Origin: Betaproteobacteria bacterium
GTDB lineage: Bacteria > Pseudomonadota > Gammaproteobacteria > Burkholderiales > Usitatibacteraceae
Direction of reading: 5' to 3'
Assembly: GCA_016791265.1 (NCBI GenBank)
Contig: JAEUMY010000008.1
Span: 1 to 64,000 of the forward strand
Length of the DNA stretch: 64,000 nucleotides
Shown: positions 8,225-16,090 of the stretch, in pieces
Layout: each line of letters begins with the position of its first letter
Numbering within the stretch: the stretch's first letter is position 1
Made by a program: the position numbers and the translations under genes
The notes under the pieces: model-generated
The model's input: only the letters and a program-made list of their open reading frames with translations
Told to the model about the DNA's origin: nothing
The model's database searches: none

Positions 8225-9151
8225 CTATCGCGCGAAAAAATCCGCCAACACTTGCGCGAGGGCCACCGGCTGGTCGTGTTGCAGCATGTGACCGGCGTCG
8301 GCAATGGTGGCCCTGCGAATATTCGCGACGCAGGCCGCGCGACTGGCGAGATCGGTGTCGTCGGCGCCGTGGAAACGCGTGAGCAAATCCGACCGGTCAC
8401 CCTGAACCCAAAGCGTGGGCGCGGTGATGCGGCGCCACGCCGCCATCGCTTCCGCCAAGCGGTAGCTGTAGGGGCCGGGTGACTTGTGGCGGGGATCGTG
8501 TTTCAAGGCGAAGCCTCCTTCCACCGGCTTCGCCTGCTCGGCGGCGAGATAGAGCGAGCGCGGCACGCTCAGTCGCGGATTCGCACGGCGGAGTCGCTCC
8601 GCCACATCGTCCAGACGCGGGTACGGGCGCATCGCGCCGGGGGACGCGCGCAAGTGATCCAACCATTGGACGATCCGCTCCGGCGCGCCTTCCGCCGGCA
8701 TGTCGGGCAGGCCAAAGCCTTCCAGCGACACCAGCCGCGCGACGCGTGTCGGCCGCAGTCCGGCGTAGATGCAGGCGATGTTGCCGCCCATGCTGTGACC
8801 GATCAGCGTGACTGGCCCATTGCCCGAGAAGTGGTCCAGAAGCGCATCCAGGTCGGCGTGATATTCGGCAAACCAATAGGTGTCCGCGGCCGGCCACGCA
8901 CTGTCTCCGAATCCTCGCCAGTCGAACGCGCACCAGCGATGACGCGCGAAGAGTGGGTCGGGCAGTTCATCGACGAGGAATTGCCAGGACGACGAGGCGT
9001 CCATCCAGCCGTGCAGCAGCACGACCGGCGGCATGGCGGGGTCGCCCCACTCGCGGGTGGCGAGCCGCGCATCGCGAATATTCGCGATGGCGCGGCGCGG
9101 CGCACGGCGCGGGGTCCAAGGTGCGGGTTTGTCAGCGGCAGGGCTTTGCAT
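8225..9151 (-). CDS. Alpha/beta hydrolase
   Basis: 308 residues. The alpha/beta-hydrolase fold is shown by VVLLHGWMDASSSW (oxyanion hole), FDWRGFGDS, the nucleophile elbow GHSMGG with Ser120, and a C-terminal GHMLQHD with the catalytic His. The substrate is unknown. Two iterated palindrome copies lie in this gene, near each end, and both are read as Ala-Asn-Ile-Arg. It is the only gene here with two copies in the same frame. It is transcribed away from the zinc-ribbon gene. Confidence 0.9.
   Translation of the reverse strand: MQSPAADKPAPWTPRRAPRRAIANIRDARLATREWGDPAMPPVVLLHGWMDASSSWQFLVDELPDPLFARHRWCAFDWRGFGDSAWPAADTYWFAEYHADLDALLDHFSGNGPVTLIGHSMGGNIACIYAGLRPTRVARLVSLEGFGLPDMPAEGAPERIVQWLDHLRASPGAMRPYPRLDDVAERLRRANPRLSVPRSLYLAAEQAKPVEGGFALKHDPRHKSPGPYSYRLAEAMAAWRRITAPTLWVQGDRSDLLTRFHGADDTDLASRAACVANIRRATIADAGHMLQHDQPVALAQVLADFFAR
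8315..8326. repeat. GCGAATATTCGC palindrome copy
   Basis: Exact copy near the 3' end of the hydrolase gene, read as Ala-Asn-Ile-Arg on the minus strand. Confidence 0.95.
9074..9085. repeat. GCGAATATTCGC palindrome copy
   Basis: Exact copy near the 5' end of the hydrolase gene, read as Ala-Asn-Ile-Arg. Symmetry extends to 18 bp (9071-9088, ATC...GAT). Confidence 0.95.
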
Positions 9152-9239
9152 TAGGCTTCACGACAATCATGTTCACGTCAAATTCCGTTCGTCCCCGAGT
9201 TATCCGTCCCCGCATTATCGCCCCCGTGGAGCGCCCGGC

Positions 9240-9971
9240 ATGAAATGCCCCAGCTGTCGCCAGGACATGCTGGTCGAGTCGATTCCGCGCGAGTACAGCG
9301 GCGAAATCGTCCTCGACATCTGCTACCACTGCCACGTCATCTGGTTCGACCAGTTTGAAAGCGCCGCCCTGCCGCCCGCGGGCGTGATGGCGTTGTTTCG
9401 GAAACTGCACCAGCACGACGCCGATGCGCGCCTGCCGCTGGCCCAACGCATGACCTGTTCGCGGTGCCCGGCGCCGCTCGCGGAGGCGCAGGATTTCGTC
9501 AAGGCCGGACGCATCACCTATCACCGCTGCCCGGCGGGCCACGGCCGGCTCACGTCGTTCGTGCAGTTCCTGCGGGAAAAGCAGTTTGTCCGCACGCTGA
9601 CCGCGCCCGAGATCAATCAGTTGAAGGCGACGGTGAAGCAGGTGAAGTGTTCGTCGTGCGGCGGGCCGATTGATCTTGCCCGGGACTCCGCCTGCGGCTA
9701 TTGCCGCGCGCCCATCTCGGTGTTGGACGCCGAGGCGGTCGAGAAGGCGCTGGCCAAGCTCTCCGCGGCCGAGGCCAAGCGCGGTCAGGTGGACCCGGAG
9801 AAGCTGGCCGCCTTGCAGAAGGAAGACGAGAAGCGCCGCCGCGAGCTGGCGCGCATGAGTGGCGCGGGCCAGGGCCACGGCGGCATGTGGCAAGACACGT
9901 CCGGCGGGGGTGTGAACACCGTCGATCTGGTCGCGGGCGGCATCGCCATTCTCGTCGCGCTCTTGAGCTGA
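9240..9971 (+). CDS. Zinc-ribbon protein with C-terminal hydrophobic segment
   Basis: 243 residues starting MKCPSCRQD. Cys pairs are spaced like zinc ribbons: C3-x2-C6 with CYHC (TFIIB-like N-terminal ribbon), CSRC with CPAGH, and CSSC with CGYC. A Lys/Glu-rich helical stretch follows and then a hydrophobic C-terminus (DLVAGGIAILVALL) that could anchor the protein in the membrane. No enzymatic motif is seen. The function is unknown; a metal-binding scaffold or chaperone role is only a guess. It is divergent from the hydrolase gene. Confidence 0.8.
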   Translation: MKCPSCRQDMLVESIPREYSGEIVLDICYHCHVIWFDQFESAALPPAGVMALFRKLHQHDADARLPLAQRMTCSRCPAPLAEAQDFVKAGRITYHRCPAGHGRLTSFVQFLREKQFVRTLTAPEINQLKATVKQVKCSSCGGPIDLARDSACGYCRAPISVLDAEAVEKALAKLSAAEAKRGQVDPEKLAALQKEDEKRRRELARMSGAGQGHGGMWQDTSGGGVNTVDLVAGGIAILVALLS

Positions 9972-10039
9972 AAGCGCGGCGTGAATTTGCGGAAACGCAA
10001 CGAAGCGCGTTTTTCCCTCTGAAAAGTTGTGTTAAAGCG

Positions 10040-10068
10040 TTGACATTTGCTCTGACGGTGTGCATTCT
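10040..10068 (+). promoter_or_regulatory. Candidate sigma70 promoter of the SWIB gene
   Basis: TTGACA at 10040-10045, a 17-base spacer and CATTCT at 10063-10068 (weak -10), about 110 bases before the SWIB start codon. The -35 is perfect and the -10 poor. Confidence 0.4.
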
Positions 10069-10176
10069 CCCGTCTGTCTCCACACAGGAGCGAACGCGTT
10101 AGGACGCGAATGGCGGCACAGAGGGAAATGAACCGCGCCGTTCGCATCACCAACAACCTAGTTAGGAGGAAGTTCA

Positions 10177-10626
10177 ATGGCAGCTAAGAAGCCCGCAGCA
10201 AAGAAACCCGCCGCAAAGAAGCCGGCAGCCAAGAAGCCGGCCGCCAAGAAGCCGGCCGCCAAGAAACCCGCCGCGAAGAAGCCCGCAGCCAAGAAGCCCG
10301 CTGCGAAGAAGCCCGCTGCAAAGAAGCCCGCAGCGAAGAAGGCCGCCCCCAAGGCCGCCAAGCCCAAAGTCAAGCGCAAGCCAAATGCCGCTTTCATGAA
10401 GCCGATGACCCCGTCCGCCGCTCTGGCCGCCGTGGTCGGCGCCGCCGCGCTGCCGCGCACGGAAGTCACCAGCAAGATCTGGGCGTACATCAAGAAGTCC
10501 GGTCTTCAGGACAAAATGAACAAGCGCATGATCAACGCCGACGCCAAGCTGTCCGAAATCTTCGGTGGCAAGAAGCAGGTGTCGATGTTCGAAATGACCA
10601 AGCTGGTCAGCAAGCACCTGAAGTAA
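10177..10626 (+). CDS. SWIB/MDM2-domain protein with histone-like PAAKK tail
   Basis: 149 residues. The start is set by AGGAGGA eight bases upstream. Residues 1-55 are MAAKK followed by ten PAAKK units, a Lys/Ala/Pro tail like histone H1 or bacterial H1-like proteins, then a basic linker (PKVKRK). Residues about 72-149 form a SWIB domain: FMKPMTPSAALAAVVG, SKIWAYIKKSGLQD, INADAKLSEIFGGKKQVSMFEMTKLVSKHL. It probably binds DNA and acts on nucleoid structure. A strong terminator follows, so it is a single-gene unit. Confidence 0.93.
   Translation: MAAKKPAAKKPAAKKPAAKKPAAKKPAAKKPAAKKPAAKKPAAKKPAAKKPAAKKAAPKAAKPKVKRKPNAAFMKPMTPSAALAAVVGAAALPRTEVTSKIWAYIKKSGLQDKMNKRMINADAKLSEIFGGKKQVSMFEMTKLVSKHLK
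10192..10341 (+). repeat. Ten tandem 15-bp PAAKK-coding units
   Basis: Ten in-frame CC(C/G)GC-GC-AAGAA(G/A)-type units. Third positions vary between units, so the repeat is kept at protein level and is not a recent DNA expansion. Confidence 0.95.
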
Positions 10627-10651
10627 TCTCGCTTCGAGGAAGCTTCAAGCA

Positions 10652-10684
10652 GGGCAGCGGAGCGATCCGCTGCCCTTTTCTTTT
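10652..10684 (+). terminator. Intrinsic terminator after the SWIB gene
   Basis: GGGCAGCGGA/TCCGCTGCCC with loop GCGA, then TTTTCTTTT. Confidence 0.92.
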
Positions 10685-10714
10685 CCGAATCGCACGCCGC
10701 CATGAGGAGACCCC

Positions 10715-11113
10715 ATGCGCCAGAAACCCGCACTCACGCTCGATGACGCCCGCCGCATCACCGCCGCCGCCGAGGCCGAAGCGGCGAAGAACGGCTGGAA
10801 CGTCTGCATCGCGGTTGTCGACGACGGCGCTCATCTCTCCCATTTCATCCGCATGGAAGGCGCGCAGTTGGCGAGCATCGACATCGCGCTCGGCAAGGCC
10901 CGCAGCGCGCTCCTCGGCAAGCGGCCCACCAAGGCGTATGAAGACCTCATCGCGGGCGGCCGCACGGCGGCGCTGTCCATGCCCGGCATCACCCATCTCG
11001 AAGGCGGCGTGCCCATCGTGGTGGACGGAAATTATGTTGGCGCGGTCGGCGTGTCAGGCGTAAAGTCGGCACAGGACGCCCAGATCGCTGAGGCCGGCAT
11101 CGCCGCGCTGTGA
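10715..11113 (+). CDS. GlcG/HbpS-family (DUF336) protein
   Basis: 132 residues. The start is supported by GAGGAG upstream. Typical family features are LTLDDARRITAAAEAEA, VDDGAHLSHFIRMEGA, SIDIALGKARSAL and the C-terminal GGVPIV-x-GNYVGAVGVSG. Relatives bind haem or corrinoids or sit in glycolate and diol-utilisation loci; no such partner genes are next to it here, so its role is open. A palindrome copy lies 20 bases after its stop. Confidence 0.9.
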   Translation: MRQKPALTLDDARRITAAAEAEAAKNGWNVCIAVVDDGAHLSHFIRMEGAQLASIDIALGKARSALLGKRPTKAYEDLIAGGRTAALSMPGITHLEGGVPIVVDGNYVGAVGVSGVKSAQDAQIAEAGIAAL

Positions 11114-11133
11114 CGTGGCGGCCGCCTTCGCTT

Positions 11134-11145
11134 GCGAATATTCGC
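11134..11145. repeat. GCGAATATTCGC palindrome copy
   Basis: Exact intergenic copy, 20 bases after the GlcG-like stop and 76 bases before the next start. Confidence 0.95.
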
Positions 11146-11221
11146 GAGCGGGGGTGACGGCGTGGGTGGACGCAGCGGCAGGCATAATGGCGGTTCGAGA
11201 ATAACGACAATACGGGGAAGC

Positions 11222-11944
11222 ATGAAGCTTTATCTCGTCACGGGCAGCTCCAGCGGATTGGGACTTGCGCTGGCGAGCCGTCTGGCCCAGACGGCGGGCA
11301 CGGAGGTCATCGGCGTCTCGCGGCGCCCGGTGTCGGTCGCCAATGTGCGCAGTGTCGAGCTGGATCTGTCCGCGCCGGCCAACGTCGTGCCCGGCATCAG
11401 CGCCGCGCTGGCGGCGCACGGATCGCCGCAGTACGCCGAAGCCGTGCTCATCAACAACGCCGGCGTGGTGGCGCCGGTGGCGCCGCTCGCGCGCATCGAT
11501 GCCGCCCAGCTCGACCACAACCTGCGCACCAACCTCGTCGGACCGATGCTGGTCATGCAGGCCTTTATCGCGGCCACTCAAGGCCTCGCCAAAAAGCGGC
11601 TCATCATCAACGTCTCGTCCGGCGCCGGCCGGCGTCCCGTCTCCGGCTGGGCCGCTTACTGCGCGAGCAAGGCTGGGTTGGACATGGCCACTCGCGTGGC
11701 CGCGTTGGAGGCGCCGCCGGGGCTGGTCATCTGCTCGCTGGCGCCGGGCGTGATCGACACGCCCATGCAGGCCAGCATCCGCGATGCGAAGTCCGAGGAC
11801 TTTCCCGATCTGGCGCGCTTTCAGGCGATGATGGCCGAGGGCACGCTGCGTCCGGCGGCCGACGTGGCCGACATCATCCTGCGTCACATCGACCAGGGCA
11901 GCTTCAAGCATGGTGCGTTGCATGATCTGCGGGAAATGGCCTGA
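11222..11944 (+). CDS. SDR-family NAD(P)-dependent oxidoreductase
   Basis: 240 residues. Classical short-chain dehydrogenase: the nucleotide motif TGSSSGLG at residues 7-14, NNAGVV, catalytic Ser in INVSSGAG, and YCASK with the Tyr-x3-Lys pair. The layout resembles sepiapterin-reductase-like SDRs, but the substrate cannot be told. The start ATG at 11222 has GGGGAAG upstream and begins directly with the Rossmann strand. Confidence 0.92.
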   Translation: MKLYLVTGSSSGLGLALASRLAQTAGTEVIGVSRRPVSVANVRSVELDLSAPANVVPGISAALAAHGSPQYAEAVLINNAGVVAPVAPLARIDAAQLDHNLRTNLVGPMLVMQAFIAATQGLAKKRLIINVSSGAGRRPVSGWAAYCASKAGLDMATRVAALEAPPGLVICSLAPGVIDTPMQASIRDAKSEDFPDLARFQAMMAEGTLRPAADVADIILRHIDQGSFKHGALHDLREMA

Positions 11945-12046
11945 GGCCGGCGCCGCGCCATCCCGTTCCCTGCGCACGGCTCGCCGTGACGCGAGCGCTC
12001 ATCGCGCGCGGCGCGCCATGCACCGCGATGCGCGCCGGGGTGCGCC

Positions 12047-14212
12047 ATGAACGATGCGCTGATGCACGATCTGGAGCGGGCGCTGGCCGCCAGCGAGGCG
12101 CGCTTCAACGAGATGATCCAGGCGCTCGATGCGCTGAACATCGGTGTGGTTCACTACGGCCCGGACGACCGGCTGCGTTTCTGCAATCGCCGCTTCCGCG
12201 AAATGTATGCGTCGATTGCGCCGCTGTTGACGCCGGGCCGGTTGTACGCCGAGATCGCGCTCGTCTACGCGCAGGAGCGCATCGCGCAGGGCGACCGGCG
12301 CACCGAGGACGAGATTGTTGCCGCGATGGTGGGCAACCATCGCGCCCCCGACGGGTTCGACAGCGAAGTGCAGGTGTCGGCTGATCGCTGGCTGCTCATT
12401 CAGGACAGAAGGACCGCCACCGGCGGCGTCATCGGCTTCCGTCTGGACATCACCGAACGCAAGAAGACCGAGAAAGCGCTCGCCGAGAGCGAGAGCCGAT
12501 TCCGCGATCTGCTCGAGATGTCCTCCGACTGGTATTGGGAGCAGGATGCGGAGCTGCGTTTCACCGTCGTTTCCGAAGGCCACATTCGCCAGTTGGGCCT
12601 GAATCCCGAGGACCGCATCGGCAAGCGGCGGTGGGAGTTGAATCTTGAAGGCGTGAGCGAAGAGCAGTGGGAGCGGCACCGTCGGCAAACGGAGGCGCAC
12701 GAGCCGTTTCGCCACTTCGAGTACCAGGTCGTGGATGCGCGCGGCGAGCGTCATCACGTGAGCATTTCCGGCGATCCCGTGTTCGACGCCAAGGGAACGT
12801 TCATTGGCTATCGCGGGACCGGCACCGACATCAGCCAGCGCAAACGCTACGAGGCGCGCATCCAGGAGATGGCCGAGTACGACTTCCTGACCGGGCTGCC
12901 CAACCGCTCGCTCCTGAACGCACGCTTCGCCCAGGCCGAGCGCCAGGCCCGCCGCGCCGGGCAGTCCCTGGCACTGCTCTTCATCGACCTGGACCGATTC
13001 AAGAACATCAACGATTCCCTGGGGCATCACGTTGGCGACCAGATCCTCGCCGAGACGGCCGAGCGGCTCCGGCGCCTCGTGCGCGCGACGGACACGGTGT
13101 CGCGGCACGGCGGCGACGAGTTCCTCATCCTCCTGGTCGATGTCGGCGATCCGGCCAACGTCGGCCGCATCGCGGAGCAAATCCTCGCCGATCTCGCCCG
13201 GCCGTTCCAGGTCGCGGGCCACGAGTTGATCGTCACCCCGTCCATCGGCGTCACCCTGTGGCCAGTGGACGGCGACGATCTCACCACGCTGGTGCGCAAG
13301 GCCGACGTCGCGATGTATCACTCGAAGTCCATGGGCCGCAACCAGTTCAGCATGTTCCGCGAGGAAATGAACACCCGCGTGCATGAGCGTCTCGCGCTGG
13401 AGAACGCGCTGCGCCGCGCGCTGGGAAGCGACGAGTTCTTCCTCGACTATCAGCCGCTGTTCGAGTTGAAATCTCGGCGCATCGTGAGCGCGGAGGCGCT
13501 CCTGCGCTGGCGGCATCCGGAGCTGGGGCTGGTCGCGCCCGACCGCTTCATCCCCATCGCCGAGGACACGGGACTGATCATCGCCATCGGCGATCTCGTC
13601 ATCCAGAAGGTATGCGAACAGAAATCGCGCATGGCGTCCTCGCCGCACGCCTGGCTGCCGCTCGCGGTCAATCTCTCGGCCATTCAGCTGCGCGACCGCC
13701 ATCTTCTCGACGTGCTGCCGGCCAAGATGCGCGAGCACGGCCTGTCGCCCGGCAGCCTGGAACTGGAGATCACCGAGACGCTGCTCCTGTCCGAGTCCGA
13801 AGTCACCGCGGGGATCCTGCAGGCGTTGCGACGCGAGGGCATGCGGCTCGTGATCGACGACTTCGGCACCGGATACTCCAACATGGGGTTCTTGCGTCGA
13901 TTCGCCATCGACAAGCTGAAAATCGACCAGAGTTTCATTCGCGATATTCCCGCCGACTACAACGCCATGGCGCTGGCTCGCGGCATCATCGGGCTCGCTC
14001 GCAGCATTGGCTTGCGCACGGTCGCGGAAGGCATTGAAACCCAGGCGCAGCTCGATTTCCTGATCGATGCCGGCTGCGACGAGGGGCAGGGTTACCTTCT
14101 GGCCCGGCCGGAGAGTTGCGACACGTTGATCAACCTGCTCGACCTGCAGCGCGAAGCTGATCAGACGCGCATGGCGCGGCTCCGATTTCTCTCTCGACTC
14201 AAGGGCACCTGA
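12047..14212 (+). CDS. PAS-PAS-GGDEF-EAL cyclic-di-GMP protein
   Basis: 721 residues, with no membrane segment, so probably cytoplasmic. Two PAS-like sensor regions (about residues 10-135 and 145-275) are followed by a diguanylate cyclase domain with intact GGDEF at 355-359. An EAL phosphodiesterase domain follows, with Glu-Ala-Leu at 483-485 and intact DDFGTGYS and KIDQSFI motifs. Both catalytic sites look complete, so it could make or degrade c-di-GMP depending on the PAS signal. No partner gene is adjacent. The stop lies one base from the stop of the convergent ferritin-like gene. Confidence 0.95.
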   Translation: MNDALMHDLERALAASEARFNEMIQALDALNIGVVHYGPDDRLRFCNRRFREMYASIAPLLTPGRLYAEIALVYAQERIAQGDRRTEDEIVAAMVGNHRAPDGFDSEVQVSADRWLLIQDRRTATGGVIGFRLDITERKKTEKALAESESRFRDLLEMSSDWYWEQDAELRFTVVSEGHIRQLGLNPEDRIGKRRWELNLEGVSEEQWERHRRQTEAHEPFRHFEYQVVDARGERHHVSISGDPVFDAKGTFIGYRGTGTDISQRKRYEARIQEMAEYDFLTGLPNRSLLNARFAQAERQARRAGQSLALLFIDLDRFKNINDSLGHHVGDQILAETAERLRRLVRATDTVSRHGGDEFLILLVDVGDPANVGRIAEQILADLARPFQVAGHELIVTPSIGVTLWPVDGDDLTTLVRKADVAMYHSKSMGRNQFSMFREEMNTRVHERLALENALRRALGSDEFFLDYQPLFELKSRRIVSAEALLRWRHPELGLVAPDRFIPIAEDTGLIIAIGDLVIQKVCEQKSRMASSPHAWLPLAVNLSAIQLRDRHLLDVLPAKMREHGLSPGSLELEITETLLLSESEVTAGILQALRREGMRLVIDDFGTGYSNMGFLRRFAIDKLKIDQSFIRDIPADYNAMALARGIIGLARSIGLRTVAEGIETQAQLDFLIDAGCDEGQGYLLARPESCDTLINLLDLQREADQTRMARLRFLSRLKGT

Positions 14213-14213
14213 G

Positions 14214-15038
14214 TCAGCGTGCCTTGCGCGTCGCGGCGCTGAGCCAAGCGATCTCCGCGTCGCTGAATCCGGCCGCCTTCCGCGCGGCCACGTTGGGTGC
14301 GGAGCGAATCGGCGCGGTGGAATACTCGGCGAGCAAGTCCTGAAACGTCGAGTCCGCGTCCACCCCGCGCGCGGCGCAGAGCCATTGAAACCAGCGCGTG
14401 CCAATCGCCACGTGTCCGATCTCGTCGTCGAGAATGATCTGCACGATTTCCGCACCCCGCGCGTCGCCGGCCTGGGCCAGCCGCGCCTTGATGCCGGGCG
14501 AGGCATCCAGCCCGCGCGCCTCCAGCACGCGCGGCACGAGTGCCATGCGCGCGAGCGAGTCGTGGGCGGTGCGCCGCGCCATGTCCCACAGGCCGTCGTG
14601 GGCGGGAAAGTCGCCGTACTGATAGTCGAGATCGGCGAGGTGCTGGCGCAACAGGCCAAAGTGCATCGCCTCTTCCGTCGCCACCTTGCGCCAGTCCGCG
14701 TAGTAGTCGGCAGGGAGTCCGGCAAAGCGCCAGATCGCATCCAATGCCAGGTTCACCGCGTTGAATTCGATGTGGGCGAGCGCATGAATGAGCGCCGCGC
14801 GGCCTTCCGGCCGGGACAGCGACCGCCGCTCGACGGCGGCGGGTTCCACCAGTCGTGGACGTTCGGGCCGGCCGGGCGTGAGCGCGTTCTGGGGCCATGC
14901 GGTGAAGTCGCGCGCCTCGTCCGCTTTGGGCAAGGCATCAACGAGGGACAATTTGCGGTCCACGCCGGCTTCCAGCCAGGCGGCGCAGGCCGCCTCTCGG
15001 AGTGACACGGGCGCGGCGTTCGTCGATGTGGCGTTCAT
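14214..15038 (-). CDS. Ferritin-like domain protein (DUF455)
   Basis: 274 residues starting MNATSTNAAP. The four-helix ferritin-like core with Glu/His metal ligands is visible: HALAHIEFNAVNLALD, KVATEEAMHFGLL and IILDDEIGHVAIG. This pattern is that of COG2833 (DUF455), di-iron-type proteins of unknown reaction. An upstream extension of the frame is possible, but the chosen Met gives the family-like N-terminus. It converges with the GGDEF-EAL gene with a one-base gap and no terminator between. Confidence 0.88.
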   Translation of the reverse strand: MNATSTNAAPVSLREAACAAWLEAGVDRKLSLVDALPKADEARDFTAWPQNALTPGRPERPRLVEPAAVERRSLSRPEGRAALIHALAHIEFNAVNLALDAIWRFAGLPADYYADWRKVATEEAMHFGLLRQHLADLDYQYGDFPAHDGLWDMARRTAHDSLARMALVPRVLEARGLDASPGIKARLAQAGDARGAEIVQIILDDEIGHVAIGTRWFQWLCAARGVDADSTFQDLLAEYSTAPIRSAPNVAARKAAGFSDAEIAWLSAATRKAR

Positions 15039-15181
15039 GGAAAAAGTGTACCTTCGCGCGGTGCCGCGCGGTGGCGGGCTGTAAGCGGTGCGGTTCGGTT
15101 TCGACGAAGGGACTCGAACATCGGCGCAACATCGGCGTCGATTCACGGTCACATGCGGATTGAAAATCGGGAGAGAGATTC

Positions 15182-15811
15182 ATGAAGAAGCAATGTCTGG
15201 GCGGGCTGATCATCGGCCTCATTGTGATGTTGAATAGCGCCGCGTTCGCAGCCGATGCGCCGGGGAAGGCCCCCCCTGCTGGCAAACTCGCCAAGGCCAC
15301 GTTCGCCGGGGGCTGCTTTTGGTGCATGGAGCCGCCGTTCGACAAGCTTCCTGGTGTGATTTCGACCACGTCGGGCTACATCGGCGGCAAGACGGCGAAT
15401 CCCACGTATCAGGCCGTGTCGTCGGGCGTCACCGGTCATACCGAGGCGGTTGAAGTGGTCTTCGATCCTGCCAAGATCACTTACGAAAAGCTTCTCGATG
15501 TCTTCTGGCGGAACATCGATCCGACGGTGAAAGATCGCCAGTTTTGCGATGCCGGCAGCCAGTATCGCTCGGGCGTTTTCTATCACGATGCCGAACAGAA
15601 GCGCCTCGCCGACGCGTCCAAAGCCGCGCTGATGAAGTCCAAGCCCTTCGCCGGGGACATCGTCACGGAAGTCACGCTGGCGACCACTTTTTACCCGGCC
15701 GAGGAATATCATCAGGACTACTACCTCAAGAACCCCGTGCGCTACAACATTTACCGCGGTGGTTGCGGACGCGACGCGCGTCTGAAGCAGCTTTGGGGCG
15801 GCGCGCCGTAG
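15182..15811 (+). CDS. msrA: Exported peptide methionine sulfoxide reductase A
   Basis: 209 residues. It begins with a signal peptide (MKKQCLGGLIIGLIVML...AFAA), so it repairs oxidised Met in the envelope rather than the cytosol. The catalytic Cys45 is in GGCFWCME, followed by SGYIGG, TGHTEAVEV and YHQDYYLKNP. A C-terminal Cys195 in GGCGRD may resolve the disulfide. The mature part is of usual MsrA length. GAGAGA lies before the start. A palindrome copy begins 15 bases after the stop. Confidence 0.94.
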   Translation: MKKQCLGGLIIGLIVMLNSAAFAADAPGKAPPAGKLAKATFAGGCFWCMEPPFDKLPGVISTTSGYIGGKTANPTYQAVSSGVTGHTEAVEVVFDPAKITYEKLLDVFWRNIDPTVKDRQFCDAGSQYRSGVFYHDAEQKRLADASKAALMKSKPFAGDIVTEVTLATTFYPAEEYHQDYYLKNPVRYNIYRGGCGRDARLKQLWGGAP

Positions 15812-15825
15812 CGGCGGCGGTCGAT

Positions 15826-15837
15826 GCGAATATTCGC
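15826..15837. repeat. GCGAATATTCGC palindrome copy
   Basis: Exact copy in the 38-base gap between msrA and the KTSC gene. It abuts AAGGAG, the ribosome-binding site of the next gene. Confidence 0.95.
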
Positions 15838-15849
15838 AAGGAGCGAGGC

Positions 15850-16065
15850 ATGGCGATTGAAATGAAACGGCTGAACGGCGGCGGCGTGTTGCGCGCGGCC
15901 GGCTATGACGAGCGCAATCGGGTGCTGCGCGTCCAATTGGAGCGCGGCACCTACGACTACGCCAACATCTCGCCGGAGCTGGCTCGGCGGCTCCTGAACG
16001 CGTCGTCGCCGGGCGCGTTCTTTCGCGATCACATCGAAGAGGAATTCACCGGCCGGCGGGCATAG
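15850..16065 (+). CDS. KTSC-domain protein
   Basis: 71 residues. The start at MAIEMKRL has AAGGAG nine bases upstream, immediately after a palindrome copy. It carries a KTSC domain: a hydrophobic core with VLRVQLERGTYDYANISPELARRLLNASSPGAFF. KTSC domains occur with lysyl-tRNA synthetase-like and other proteins, and their function is unclear. It may share a transcript with msrA. Confidence 0.85.
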   Translation: MAIEMKRLNGGGVLRAAGYDERNRVLRVQLERGTYDYANISPELARRLLNASSPGAFFRDHIEEEFTGRRA

Positions 16066-16090
16066 CTCGCGCAGCCGGTGAAAGGCGCGC

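Noticed and set aside
10192..10341. Tandem 15-bp repeats as a CRISPR-like or minisatellite array
   Set aside because: The units are in frame, encode PAAKK and lack spacers.
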